Assembly (NCBI GenBank): GCA_002436185.1
Contig: DJKX01000012.1
Span: 1 to 35,975, forward strand
Reading direction: 5' to 3'
From: Fidelibacterota bacterium UBA6531
Lineage (GTDB): Bacteria; Fidelibacterota; Marinisomatia; Marinisomatales; TCS55
DNA: 35,975 nt
Part shown: positions 1 through 8,877 of the stretch, one piece after another
How positions within the stretch are numbered: position 1 is the first letter of the stretch
How the letters are laid out: every line of letters starts with the position of its first letter
Notes under the pieces: model-generated
Told to the model about the DNA's origin: nothing
Database searches by the model: none
What the model saw: the letters and a program-made list of their open reading frames with translations, nothing else
Position numbers and translations under genes: made by a program

Positions 1-23
1 AAAGAATTGGAGAAAAGTTTCTG

Positions 24-1001
24 ATGAAAGTATTGGTCACAGGAGGTGCCGGATATATCGGTTCCCATGTGGTACTGGACCTGGTGGAAGCCGGTCATGA
101 AGTGGTGATCCTGGATGACCTTTCATTGGGCTGCCGGGAGAATGTGAACGGCAGTGCCCAGTTCGTCCTTGGAAGTACACTGAACACGGATGATCTTGAT
201 TCTGCTCTGTCTGAAGGAATCAATGCTGTGGTACACTTGGCCGCATTCAAGGCTGCCGGTGAATCCATGGTGGATCCGGACAAGTATTCACTGAATAATC
301 TCAATGGAACATCGAACCTCTTGAATGCCATGATGAAGCACAATGTAAAAACATTCGTTTTTTCATCCACCGCGGCAGTGTACGGTTACCCGGAATATTT
401 ACCGGTGGATGAGGATCATCCTTTGAAACCCATCAATTATTACGGATTTACCAAACTGGTCATTGAGCAGAAGCTGGAATGGTACCACCAGTTGAAAGGA
501 TTGAAATATGCCGCTTTGCGTTATTTCAATGCCGCCGGTTATGATGTGCAGGGAAGGGTCAGTGGATTAGAAAAAAGTCCCCAAAACCTTTTACCTATCG
601 TCATGGAAGTGGCCAAGGGACAACGCAGTTCCATGGATGTTTACGGTGATGATTACGACACCAAAGACGGTACGGGAGTGAGAGATTATATTCACGTGAA
701 TGACCTGTCGTCGGCTCATGTGCAAACATTGGACTATTTACAGGAGAATGAATCGCTTACAGTTAATTTAGCTACGGGTGAAGGATATTCGGTAAAAGAT
801 GTGATCACTGAAGCAGAAAACATCACTGGCAAACCCATTGCTCATAACATTGTCGGACGTAGGCCTGGGGATCCGGCAGAACTAATTGCTGCGTCCAAAG
901 CAGCCGGGGAACTTTTGGGCTGGGAAGCACAATATTCAGACTTGAACACACTTTTAAAAAGCATGTGGAACGTGTACAATCCGGAGGTAGAACATGATTG
1001 A
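24..1001 (+). CDS. galE: UDP-glucose 4-epimerase
   Basis: Interconverts UDP-glucose and UDP-galactose in the cytoplasm, supplying galactose for surface polysaccharides. It is an extended short-chain dehydrogenase of 325 residues, a little under the usual 330-340. The NAD-binding GGAGYIGSH motif starts at residue 7. The SSTAAVYG segment and the YYGFTK catalytic Tyr-x3-Lys follow, then RYFNAAGYD and GTGVRDYIHVNDL, all typical of GalE. A GGAG-type ribosome site at 9-12 lies 11 bases before the ATG. The stop overlaps the start of the downstream sigma-54 regulator by 8 bases, so the two are probably co-transcribed. The upstream context lies outside the window. Confidence 0.96.
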   Translation: MKVLVTGGAGYIGSHVVLDLVEAGHEVVILDDLSLGCRENVNGSAQFVLGSTLNTDDLDSALSEGINAVVHLAAFKAAGESMVDPDKYSLNNLNGTSNLLNAMMKHNVKTFVFSSTAAVYGYPEYLPVDEDHPLKPINYYGFTKLVIEQKLEWYHQLKGLKYAALRYFNAAGYDVQGRVSGLEKSPQNLLPIVMEVAKGQRSSMDVYGDDYDTKDGTGVRDYIHVNDLSSAHVQTLDYLQENESLTVNLATGEGYSVKDVITEAENITGKPIAHNIVGRRPGDPAELIAASKAAGELLGWEAQYSDLNTLLKSMWNVYNPEVEHD

Positions 1002-2205
1002 TCTGGATCGGTTACAGAAAACAGCCGGCATTGTAGGTAATTCCGATGCCATCAAACAAGCCCTGGAAATGATGGCTCAAGTATCGACCGTAGATATTTC
1101 CGTGCTCATTACAGGGGAGTCGGGCACCGGCAAGGAAATGGTAGCCAAGGGCCTCCATAAATTCAGCAAGCGCTCTCAATCGGAATTGGTAACCGTCAAT
1201 TGCGGAGCCATCCCGGAAGGCATAATTGAAAGCGAATTATTCGGACATAAAAAAGGCGCATTCACCGGTGCTGGTGATGACCGTAAAGGATATTTCGAAA
1301 CAGCGCACAAAGGAACAATCTTTCTGGATGAGATAGGTGAAACGCCCTTGGAAACACAGGTGAAGCTGCTCCGGGTGTTAGAATCTGGGGAATTCATGCG
1401 AGTGGGGGAGTCTCAAACTCGGCGGACGGATGTTCGTATTTTGGCAGCAACGAATAAGGATTTAGGTGAATTGGTTCAACAAGGCAAGTTTCGCCAGGAC
1501 CTCTATTTTCGACTGAAAACCGTCACAGTGAATTTGCCTCCATTGCGTCAGCGCATTGAAGATCTTTCTCTGTTGGTTGAGCGTTTTGCTTTGGAGTTCA
1601 CCCGCAGTAATGATATTCCCTATCGGGGATTCATGCCTGAAGCCATTCGCAGAATGAAACAGTATGACTGGCCGGGGAATGTTCGGGAGTTGAAGAATTT
1701 CGTGGAAAGTATTTTGGTAATGGAAAAAGGTGAACGCATTACAGTGGAAATGGTGGAACATAAGTTGGGAATGTCTCAATCAATGGGGCAAAACCAGAAT
1801 TTACCCATGCTCATCCAGCAGTCACCGGAACAGGCCGAGCGTGAATTGATTTTGCGTCAACTTTTATTGCTTCGCCAGGATGTAGAAACGATTAAAGCAA
1901 TGATGGGGCAGGGCGGAGTAACTGTTCAACCGGTGCCGTTTTATCAAGGCAGCGATGTAAGCGAATTATCCAAAGAAATGCAGATTGATGAAAATAGTCA
2001 CCACAGCATTCGAAATACTGCCATTGGAGATATGAATTTGGAAGAACTGGAGAAAGAAGCCATTTCCCGGACATTACAGCATTTTAATAATAATCGACGA
2101 GCTGCAGCCAAATCATTGGGTATGAGCGAACGAACACTCTATCGAAAAATTGATCAATATGATCTAGGACGTAAGATCAAACGATCCAATGGGAAGGGTG
2201 ATTAA
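994..2205 (+). CDS. Sigma-54-dependent Fis-family activator without a receiver domain
   Basis: Bacterial enhancer-binding protein that would use ATP hydrolysis to open sigma-54 promoters. The AAA+ domain begins almost at the N-terminus: Walker A GESGTGKE at residues 41-48, the sigma-54-contacting GAFTGA loop at 88-93 and Walker B GTIFLDE at 107-113. A Fis-type helix-turn-helix lies near the C-terminus (RRAAAKSLGMSERTLYRKI). There is no receiver, GAF or PAS domain ahead of the AAA+ module, so activity may be set by a partner, by abundance, or be constitutive. About 100 residues between AAA+ and the HTH are Gln-rich and variable. It overlaps galE by 8 bases and abuts lptE, an adjacency also seen in Bacteroidetes genomes. 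Function is well supported; the target genes are unknown. Confidence 0.93.
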   Translation: MIDLDRLQKTAGIVGNSDAIKQALEMMAQVSTVDISVLITGESGTGKEMVAKGLHKFSKRSQSELVTVNCGAIPEGIIESELFGHKKGAFTGAGDDRKGYFETAHKGTIFLDEIGETPLETQVKLLRVLESGEFMRVGESQTRRTDVRILAATNKDLGELVQQGKFRQDLYFRLKTVTVNLPPLRQRIEDLSLLVERFALEFTRSNDIPYRGFMPEAIRRMKQYDWPGNVRELKNFVESILVMEKGERITVEMVEHKLGMSQSMGQNQNLPMLIQQSPEQAERELILRQLLLLRQDVETIKAMMGQGGVTVQPVPFYQGSDVSELSKEMQIDENSHHSIRNTAIGDMNLEELEKEAISRTLQHFNNNRRAAAKSLGMSERTLYRKIDQYDLGRKIKRSNGKGD

Positions 2206-2206
2206 T

Positions 2207-2779
2207 ATGAAAAAATACCCACAATCCCGCTACTTTTTACTTCTGGCTTCATCCTTCTTCCTTCTTTCGGGATGTATATTCTATTCTATGGCCGGATCAA
2301 TACCGCCTCACATTAAAAGTATTGCTATTCCCCTCGTTGAGAATCAAACAGCGGAATTTGCCATGGCAGAGACAGTGACGGACAATTTGGTCTCCAAATT
2401 TACGGAAGAAAATATTTTACGTGTCACCAATGAGAAAGGTGCTGATTCTATAATGAAAGGTGTAATTTTGAAGGTGGATGACGGGCCTTATACATTCAGT
2501 AAGGAAGAGGCGGTGACGGAATATAGGTTCACAGTAAGTATGAAAATGGAATGGCTGGATGCGGTCAACGACAAAGTGCTGCTAACCAAGCAATATTCCG
2601 GTTGGGGCGCTTACGGATTAAGCGGGGATATAAGTGCTGACGGTATTGATAATGATGGTGATGGCGCTATAGATGGCGATGATATTGACGAGATCGGCGA
2701 TCCACGGGAATTTGCTGCAAAAGTGGCCGTAGAAAAAATTGCAGAAGATGTATTGAATGATATTTTAACATCATGGTAA
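2207..2779 (+). CDS. lptE: LptE-family lipoprotein with a DxDxDG-rich insertion
   Basis: Probable outer-membrane lipoprotein that partners LptD in lipopolysaccharide insertion. The segment GSIPPHIKSIAIPLVENQT just after the lipidated Cys resembles Bacteroidetes-type LptE. I prefer the ATG at 2207 to the in-frame ATG at 2189, because GGGAAGGG at 2191-2198 then serves as the ribosome site and the upstream stop is at 2203-2205. This gives 190 residues with a hydrophobic leader ending LLSGC (Cys23). Near the C-terminus, residues about 145-161 form an Asp/Gly-rich stretch (D145, D148, D150, D152, D156, D158, D159, D161) resembling EF-hand-like or thrombospondin-3 calcium loops, which is odd for LptE. 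No lptD is in the window. Confidence 0.85.
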   Translation: MKKYPQSRYFLLLASSFFLLSGCIFYSMAGSIPPHIKSIAIPLVENQTAEFAMAETVTDNLVSKFTEENILRVTNEKGADSIMKGVILKVDDGPYTFSKEEAVTEYRFTVSMKMEWLDAVNDKVLLTKQYSGWGAYGLSGDISADGIDNDGDGAIDGDDIDEIGDPREFAAKVAVEKIAEDVLNDILTSW

Positions 2780-2828
2780 TAATTAAACCTAATGTTTGCG
2801 AATTCAAAAATAAGTGAAAAAGGAAAAG

Positions 2829-4121
2829 ATGAGTAAAACAATAATTAAAGATCTGAAAAACCACGTCGGTGAAGAAGTAACACTCAACGGTTGGGTATAT
2901 AACAAGCGTTCTATTGGAAAGGTATGGTTTCTCATCCTTCGTGATGGCAGCGGCATGACCCAATGTGTGGTGGTCAAAGGCGAAGTGGATGATGCCGTGT
3001 TCGACTTAGAGCAAACACTGACCCAGGAATCATCCGTGTCTGTGACGGGGCTGGTCAAAGAAGAGCCCCGTTCCGTGGGAGGTTACGAAATCGGTGTAAC
3101 AAATGTGCAGGTGCATCAGGTCGCTGAAGAATATCCAATTACACCCAAAGAACACGGAACATCGTTTCTTATGGACCATCGCCACCTTTGGTTACGATCC
3201 AAGCGGCAATCTGCTATTTTGAAAGTGCGACACCAAATTATTAAAGCAACACGTGATTTTTTTGATAATAATGGTTTTACGCTTGTAGATACACCTATTT
3301 TCACCGCCAACGCCTGTGAAGGAACGTCAAACCTTTTTGCCGTGGATTATTTTGAGCGGTCGGCCTATTTAACTCAAAGTGGTCAGCTTTATTCCGAAGC
3401 CACGGCAGCAGCATTGGGGAAGGTATATTGTTTCGGCCCTACATTTCGCGCAGAGAAGTCCAAGACCCGCCGGCATTTGACGGAATTTTGGATGGTGGAG
3501 CCGGAAATGGCTTATTATAACTTGGATGAAAATATGGATTTAGCCGAGCAGTTCGTTGAATACATTGTGCAGTGGTGTCTGGAGCATTGTAAAGATGACC
3601 TGGAGATCCTGGAGCGGGATACATCCAAATTGGAAAATGTGAAAGCACCATTTCCTCGTGTTACCTATGATGAAGCGGCTAAAATTCTCGAGAAGAACGG
3701 TGCTGACTTTACTTACGGCTCAGATTTTGGCGGAACGGACGAAACAATCATTTCCGAACAGTTTGACCGACCGGTAATGGTGCATCGCTGGCCGGCAGAA
3801 ATCAAAGCATTTTACATGAAACGTGATGCTGATAATGACAACCTGGCTCTCGGTGTGGATATGCTGGCGCCGGAAGGGTATGGTGAAATTATTGGCGGCG
3901 GACAGCGAGAAGATGATCTGGCGATTTTAGAATGCAGGATCAAGGAACATGATTTGGACATGAAAGATTTTGGTTGGTATTTAGACTTACGGAAATATGG
4001 TTCAGTGCCCCATTCTGGTTTTGGTCTGGGAATTGAGCGAACCGTGGCCTGGATCACCGGCAGTAAGCATATACGCGAGACTATCCCATTTCCCCGGACA
4101 TTAGCGAGGCTGGAGCCGTAA
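2829..4121 (+). CDS. asnS: Asparaginyl-tRNA synthetase
   Basis: Charges tRNA-Asn with asparagine. It is a class IIb synthetase of 430 residues, the normal length. The N-terminal OB-fold anticodon-binding domain covers roughly residues 10-100 (GWVYNKRSIGKVWFLILRDG). The catalytic core follows, with motif 2 (FRAEKSKTRRHLTEFWMVEPE region) and motif 3 (GFGLGIERTVAWITG). I chose ATG 2829 because AAAAAGGA ends about five bases upstream; the GTG at 2814 in the same frame would put that site inside the gene. Its presence means Asn-tRNA can be made directly. The stop TAA shares its last base with the next start. Confidence 0.96.
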   Translation: MSKTIIKDLKNHVGEEVTLNGWVYNKRSIGKVWFLILRDGSGMTQCVVVKGEVDDAVFDLEQTLTQESSVSVTGLVKEEPRSVGGYEIGVTNVQVHQVAEEYPITPKEHGTSFLMDHRHLWLRSKRQSAILKVRHQIIKATRDFFDNNGFTLVDTPIFTANACEGTSNLFAVDYFERSAYLTQSGQLYSEATAAALGKVYCFGPTFRAEKSKTRRHLTEFWMVEPEMAYYNLDENMDLAEQFVEYIVQWCLEHCKDDLEILERDTSKLENVKAPFPRVTYDEAAKILEKNGADFTYGSDFGGTDETIISEQFDRPVMVHRWPAEIKAFYMKRDADNDNLALGVDMLAPEGYGEIIGGGQREDDLAILECRIKEHDLDMKDFGWYLDLRKYGSVPHSGFGLGIERTVAWITGSKHIRETIPFPRTLARLEP

Positions 4122-4573
4122 TGTTCAAACAAACGCGCATTTCCGTTTTTGGCGGCCGGGACATTACCGATGGTATTTATGATGATGCCTATGAACTTGG
4201 CAAACTTCTTGCCAAGGAAGGTTATCTCGTCTATTGCGGTGGGGGGAATGGTGTTATGGAAGCGGTGTCCAAAGGAGTCAGTGAAGGCGGTGGAACGTGT
4301 GTGGGTATACTAAAAGGGCAGACTTTAGATGAAATGAATGAATATGTCCATATTCCCCTGGCAACCAATATGGGCATCACCAGGAATGCACTGCTGGCCT
4401 ATAACTGCGATGCGGCGGTAGCTGTGAGCGGTCATTATGGTACATTGTCCGAAATCGCCTACGCCAAACAACTGGAAAAACCCATCGTCGGCCTGCACAG
4501 CTGGGACATCGATGGATTAGAAAATGTTAAGAATCCACATGAAGTTATACAGTTCCTTAAAGAAAATACTTAA
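4121..4573 (+). CDS. TIGR00725 / LOG-like nucleotide-binding Rossmann protein
   Basis: A 150-residue protein of the family long mislabelled as lysine decarboxylase, related to LOG cytokinin-riboside-monophosphate phosphoribohydrolases and to molybdenum-cofactor-carrier-like proteins. Visible marks are SVFGGRDI near the N-terminus, the glycine-rich YCGGGNGVMEAVSKG loop at about residues 38-52, and SGHYGTLSEIAYA, the equivalent of the PGGxGTxxE active-site motif. The Glu is kept but the leading PGG is not, which fits the TIGR00725 subgroup rather than true LOG. Substrate is unknown. It is translationally coupled to asnS through a one-base TAATG overlap. Confidence 0.82.
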   Translation: MFKQTRISVFGGRDITDGIYDDAYELGKLLAKEGYLVYCGGGNGVMEAVSKGVSEGGGTCVGILKGQTLDEMNEYVHIPLATNMGITRNALLAYNCDAAVAVSGHYGTLSEIAYAKQLEKPIVGLHSWDIDGLENVKNPHEVIQFLKENT

Positions 4574-4589
4574 AGTAACACATTATATA

Positions 4590-4862
4590 ATGAAAGCGTT
4601 AAAAGCCATCGTATCGGGCAAAGTTCAGGGTGTGTGGTTCAGGGATTCAACCTGTAATGAAGCATCGAAGCTCAATGTGGCGGGTTGGGTAAGAAATTTG
4701 GCTGATGGAACAGTTGAGGTAAGTGCAGAAGGAAAAGAAGAAGATCTACGTGCGTTGGTTGAATGGCTGCATATTGGTTCTACCAGATCCAGCGTTGAGG
4801 GCGTAGACGTAGAATGGATGGATCCGACAGGGGAATTTTCACAATTTGAAATGAGATTCTGA
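4590..4862 (+). CDS. acyP: Acylphosphatase
   Basis: Small cytoplasmic enzyme hydrolysing carboxyl-phosphate bonds in acyl phosphates. From ATG 4590 it is 90 residues, the usual size; an in-frame ATG at 4524 inside the previous gene would add a 22-residue tail unlike the family. The signature is clear: SGKVQGVWFRDS (acyl-phosphate-binding loop with catalytic Arg), then VAGWVRNLADGTVEV (catalytic Asn), and a C-terminal FEMRF strand. The stop overlaps the nadE start in a TGATG arrangement. Physiological role is uncertain, as for most bacterial members. Confidence 0.93.
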   Translation: MKALKAIVSGKVQGVWFRDSTCNEASKLNVAGWVRNLADGTVEVSAEGKEEDLRALVEWLHIGSTRSSVEGVDVEWMDPTGEFSQFEMRF

Positions 4863-6478
4863 TGAAGATCGCCCTGTGTCAAATAAACCCCACTGTGGGT
4901 GCATTAGACGCCAATAAAGAGCTCATTCTTGCAAATTATAAAGAAGCAGGTGAAAATGGTGCAGACCTGGTGGTGTTTCCGGAAATGGTAATCACCGGCT
5001 ATCCTATTGCAGATCTCTTGTATGAGGATGGATTTGTGGATGAAAACAAGAAAGTTCTTGGTGAGATTGCTGATAAATCTACTGTCCCATTGATACTGGG
5101 TTATATTGACAAAGATAAGGAACATTTATTCAATTCTGCCGCTGTTTGTGTGAATGGAAAACAAGTGTACCGTTACGATAAAATATTGTTGCCAACCTAC
5201 GATGTCTTTGATGAAGATCGTTATTTTACCGCCGGGACAGACATCGGTTTGTGCAAAGTTGAAATTGGCGGTGAAACAGTCAAGCTGGGGTTGGAGATAT
5301 GTGAAGACCTATGGGATGATGAATACGAGTGTAAAGTTTCATCAGAATTGAAAAAAGAAGGAGCGGACTGTATCATTAACATTTCAGCTTCACCTTACCA
5401 TGAATTGCGCTTAAAAGAACGATTGGATCTTGTCCGCGATAAAGTGCAGGAGACCAACATTCCGTTTTATTACTGCAATCTCGTGGGTGCCCAGGATGAA
5501 CTGATCTTTGATGGCCAGTCCATTGCCATGAACGGAGATGAATCGCTCGTGGGATTGGGTACCATCTTCCAGGAAGAGATCATTTATATCAATACTGAAA
5601 ATAATTCAACTATAGAGATTCACCAGAAAAGTCGGGAAGCTGAATTGTATGATGCCCTTGTTCTGGGCGTCAAAGACTACTTCAGAAAGACCGGTCACAA
5701 TGAAGCGGTTATTGGGTTGAGCGGCGGTATTGATTCGTCCTTGGTTGCCTGTATTGCTGTTGATGCTCTGGGAGCAGAAAACGTTCATGGTGTATCCATG
5801 CCATCGGTCTATTCCAGTGAACACAGCAAGGATGACGCCCACGCTTTAGCAGAAAACCTGGGGATCGATTATCGTTCCATCGCTATTCACGACGTCGTAG
5901 ATTATTTTAAATCCACATTGGAGCCCCATTTTGAAGGTCAGGATAGAAATGTTGCGGAAGAGAATATCCAGGCCCGGGTCCGGGGGAATTTGCTCATGGC
6001 CTTGTCTAATAAGCATCATTGGCTCGTGCTGTCCACTGGTAATAAGACAGAATTGGCATTGGGATACTGCACACTGTATGGCGATATGAGCGGAGGCCTG
6101 GCTGTGATTTCCGATTTATCCAAAACGGACGTGTATGGATTATCAAAACGGGTTAATGAGTTCGCCGGGTATGAACGTATTCCTGAAAATTGCATTACCA
6201 AACCACCATCTGCGGAATTGGCTCCGGACCAAGTGGATCCCTTTGATTATGATGTGGTGAGTCCATTGGTGGATTACATTGTAGAAGATCGCAAATCACC
6301 GGCTGAATTAAGTGCAGAAGGTTATGATAAAGATTTAGTGTATAGCTTGTACCAAAAAATCCGCATCAACGAGTACAAACGCCGTCAAGCTGCCCCGGGA
6401 ATTCGCGTAACCAAAAAAGCATTTGGCACAGGACGGCGCATGCCCATTGTGAATCACTATCGAGGAAAAAATTTATGA
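4862..6478 (+). CDS. nadE: Glutamine-dependent NAD+ synthetase
   Basis: Last step of NAD+ synthesis: amidates nicotinic acid adenine dinucleotide using ammonia from glutamine. Residues 1 to about 250 form a nitrilase/CN-hydrolase glutaminase domain with the Glu-Lys-Cys triad visible: VVFPEM, the Lys of YDKILLP, and Cys147 in GLEICEDLW. The C-terminal ATP-pyrophosphatase domain carries SGGIDSS from residue 287 and LSTGNKTELALGYCTLYGD. Length (538) matches the two-domain bacterial form, so free ammonia is not required. It sits within the coupled run from galE to the small exported protein, overlapping the latter by 4 bases. Confidence 0.97.
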   Translation: MKIALCQINPTVGALDANKELILANYKEAGENGADLVVFPEMVITGYPIADLLYEDGFVDENKKVLGEIADKSTVPLILGYIDKDKEHLFNSAAVCVNGKQVYRYDKILLPTYDVFDEDRYFTAGTDIGLCKVEIGGETVKLGLEICEDLWDDEYECKVSSELKKEGADCIINISASPYHELRLKERLDLVRDKVQETNIPFYYCNLVGAQDELIFDGQSIAMNGDESLVGLGTIFQEEIIYINTENNSTIEIHQKSREAELYDALVLGVKDYFRKTGHNEAVIGLSGGIDSSLVACIAVDALGAENVHGVSMPSVYSSEHSKDDAHALAENLGIDYRSIAIHDVVDYFKSTLEPHFEGQDRNVAEENIQARVRGNLLMALSNKHHWLVLSTGNKTELALGYCTLYGDMSGGLAVISDLSKTDVYGLSKRVNEFAGYERIPENCITKPPSAELAPDQVDPFDYDVVSPLVDYIVEDRKSPAELSAEGYDKDLVYSLYQKIRINEYKRRQAAPGIRVTKKAFGTGRRMPIVNHYRGKNL

Positions 6479-6894
6479 AGCGAATTATTCTTATATTGTT
6501 TATTGGAATTATTTCTGGACAGGAACCCACACCTTCACATTTTTGGCAAAGTTTAACTGATGCTGAAAAGGTATCCTTTGTGAATGGCGCATACTCTGCC
6601 ACGTCAGCTATGAAAATGCATCATCAGCGTCAAGTAAAAGAGCAATATCTTGGGAATGATAATTGGGTACGACCTTATTATATCGACCGCTTTTACGAAA
6701 TTGTTGATGAGCATATTTCAACAAATGTTGAGGGACATATCGATATTATTGCCAAGGCAATGGATGCATTTTACTCCAATTCGGATAATGCCAATATTTC
6801 CGTTATGGAAGCCATTCGCATCGTGTCCATGGTTCAGGATGAGAAAGATAAAAAAGCTAATCTTTATCTCATCAAGGCACAAAAGAAATATTAA
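6475..6894 (+). CDS. Small exported protein of unknown function
   Basis: I do not recognise a family. The 139-residue product starts MKRIILILFIGIISG, a short signal peptide probably cut before QEPTPSHFW, leaving an N-terminal glutamine. The mature part is mostly charged and probably helical, with an aromatic HFWQSLTDAEKVSFVNGAY segment and a Lys-rich C-terminus. It starts inside nadE (ATGA overlap), so translation is coupled. The signal peptide, coupling and codon use typical of its neighbours make a real gene likely. A different-frame ORF at 6650-6973 overlaps it and looks spurious. Confidence 0.7.
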   Translation: MKRIILILFIGIISGQEPTPSHFWQSLTDAEKVSFVNGAYSATSAMKMHHQRQVKEQYLGNDNWVRPYYIDRFYEIVDEHISTNVEGHIDIIAKAMDAFYSNSDNANISVMEAIRIVSMVQDEKDKKANLYLIKAQKKY

Positions 6895-7006
6895 TTGGAT
6901 CAGGAAGTTGATTCAATGTGAACATGGGATACAATTTTCCATTACGAAAATAATTTGTCAAATCTTAATCTAAACTTCTAATTCAATACTCCGTAATTTC
7001 CACCTT

Positions 7007-8809
7007 ATGTCCACAGACCATATACGGAATTTTTGTATCATCGCCCACATTGATCACGGCAAGTCTACGCTTGCCGATCGCCTTCTAGAAGAAACGCATA
7101 CCCTTTCCAAAAAACAGATGAAAGCCCAAGTTTTAGACAGCATGGACCTTGAACGTGAGCGGGGGATTACCATCAAAAGCCATCCTATCCAGATGCACTA
7201 CAAACATACAGATGGTCAGGAATATATTTTCAATTTAATCGACACTCCCGGGCATGTGGATTTTTCCTATGAAGTCAGCCGTTCGCTGGCTGCGTGCGAA
7301 GGTGCATTGCTTTTGGTGGATGCCGCCCAGGGCGTGGAAGCGCAAACGGTTAGTAATACCTATCAGGCAATTGATAATGACCTCGCCTTAATTCCTGTGA
7401 TTAACAAGATTGATCTTCCCAGTGCCCGCATCGATGAAGTGACCGATCAATTGGTGGAACTCATCGGTTGTGATCCGAATGAAGTGATCAAGGTAAGCGC
7501 GAAAGACGGCAGCGGTATTGAAGATATTTTTCAGGCAATTATTGATCAAATTCCATCACCAAAGAACAATGATGGTGCTCCACTCCGAGCGTTAATCTTT
7601 GATTCGGTATATGACAATTATAAAGGCGCAATTCCCTATGTTCGCGTGATGGATGGCGTGTTGAAGCCGGGTTCTCATGCAAAGTTTTTTGCCCACAATA
7701 ATGAGTATGACGTTTCAGAAGTGGGTCATTTTGTTTTGAGCCAGATTAAAGCCAATGAATTACGCTCAGGTGATGTGGGATATGTTCTGGCCAGCATTCG
7801 TGATGTGGATCATGTTCGCCCGGGGGATACACTAACTACCAAGGAAAACTCCGCTACTGAAGCGCTGCACGGCTACAAGCAAATGCAGCCCATGGTTTTT
7901 TCCGGACTTTACCCATCAGACAGCGATGATTATGAACAACTTCGAACAGCACTAGATAAACTCAAATTGAATGATGCATCCCTCATGTATGAACCGGAAA
8001 CGAGCGAAGCACTTGGCTTTGGATTCCGTTGCGGATTTTTAGGATTGTTACACATGGAAATTATCCAGGAACGATTGGAAAGAGAATTTGACTTGGCATT
8101 GGTAACCACTTCACCCAATGTAGGCTATAAAGTCACCATAAAGGACGGAACTGAATTGGAAGTTCATACTCCTGCAGATATGCCTTTGACTGGAAGAATT
8201 ATGGAAATCAAGGAACCATTTGTTTCAGCAGAAATCATTACTCCCAAGGATTACATCGGCAGTTTAATGAAGCTGTGTCAGAAGAAGCGGGGTATTTATA
8301 TTAATACAGATTATTTAACCAAAGATAAGGCACAACTCCATTATGAACTCCCTTTAGCAGAAATCATTTTCGATTTTTACGACAAGCTTAAATCTGTATC
8401 CCGAGGTTACGCTTCTCTGGATTATTCATTCATCGATTACCGCTCTGGAAATTTGAAAAAATTGGACATACTTCTTTCCGGTGAACCCGTGGATGCGTTG
8501 TCGATCATTACCCATGCGGATGATGCATTTCATCGGGGACAGGCATTATGCTCAAAGCTGAAAGAACTGATTCCACAGCAATTGTTTGAAGTGGCAATTC
8601 AAGCATCATTGGGAACAAAGATTATTTCTCGATCAACTGTAAAAGCTTTGAGGAAAAATGTAACGGCAAAATGTTATGGCGGGGATATCACCCGAAAACG
8701 CAAACTGTGGGAAAAGCAGAAAGAAGGGAAAAAGCGGATGAAAAAAGTGGGTAAAGTTGAAATTCCTCAAGAAGCACTTTTGGCTGTGTTGCAAATTGAT
8801 AATGATTAA
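7007..8809 (+). CDS. lepA: Elongation factor 4 (LepA) GTPase
   Basis: Ribosome-associated translational GTPase, described as a back-translocase and as affecting 30S biogenesis and initiation. At 600 residues it has the family's normal length. The G domain starts at once: AHIDHGKSTLADRL (G1), RERGITIKSH (switch I), DTPGHVDFSYEVSRSL (G3) and NKIDLPSA (G4). The LepA-specific C-terminal region is present, including GDITRKRKLWEKQKEGKKRMK and a conserved end. The ATG at 7007 has no clear Shine-Dalgarno site; the leader is pyrimidine-rich. The 112-base gap upstream separates it from the galE-nadE run and may hold its promoter. Confidence 0.97.
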   Translation: MSTDHIRNFCIIAHIDHGKSTLADRLLEETHTLSKKQMKAQVLDSMDLERERGITIKSHPIQMHYKHTDGQEYIFNLIDTPGHVDFSYEVSRSLAACEGALLLVDAAQGVEAQTVSNTYQAIDNDLALIPVINKIDLPSARIDEVTDQLVELIGCDPNEVIKVSAKDGSGIEDIFQAIIDQIPSPKNNDGAPLRALIFDSVYDNYKGAIPYVRVMDGVLKPGSHAKFFAHNNEYDVSEVGHFVLSQIKANELRSGDVGYVLASIRDVDHVRPGDTLTTKENSATEALHGYKQMQPMVFSGLYPSDSDDYEQLRTALDKLKLNDASLMYEPETSEALGFGFRCGFLGLLHMEIIQERLEREFDLALVTTSPNVGYKVTIKDGTELEVHTPADMPLTGRIMEIKEPFVSAEIITPKDYIGSLMKLCQKKRGIYINTDYLTKDKAQLHYELPLAEIIFDFYDKLKSVSRGYASLDYSFIDYRSGNLKKLDILLSGEPVDALSIITHADDAFHRGQALCSKLKELIPQQLFEVAIQASLGTKIISRSTVKALRKNVTAKCYGGDITRKRKLWEKQKEGKKRMKKVGKVEIPQEALLAVLQIDND

Positions 8810-8877
8810 TAAAGTGTTGGAGAAAATAACAATCATTCACACATTCAATCTTTCAATCATCTTTACATTCATTTTAA

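Noticed and set aside
6650..6973. 107-residue frame overlapping the small exported protein
   Set aside because: No homology, no start signal, and it lies in another frame over a gene with a clear signal peptide.
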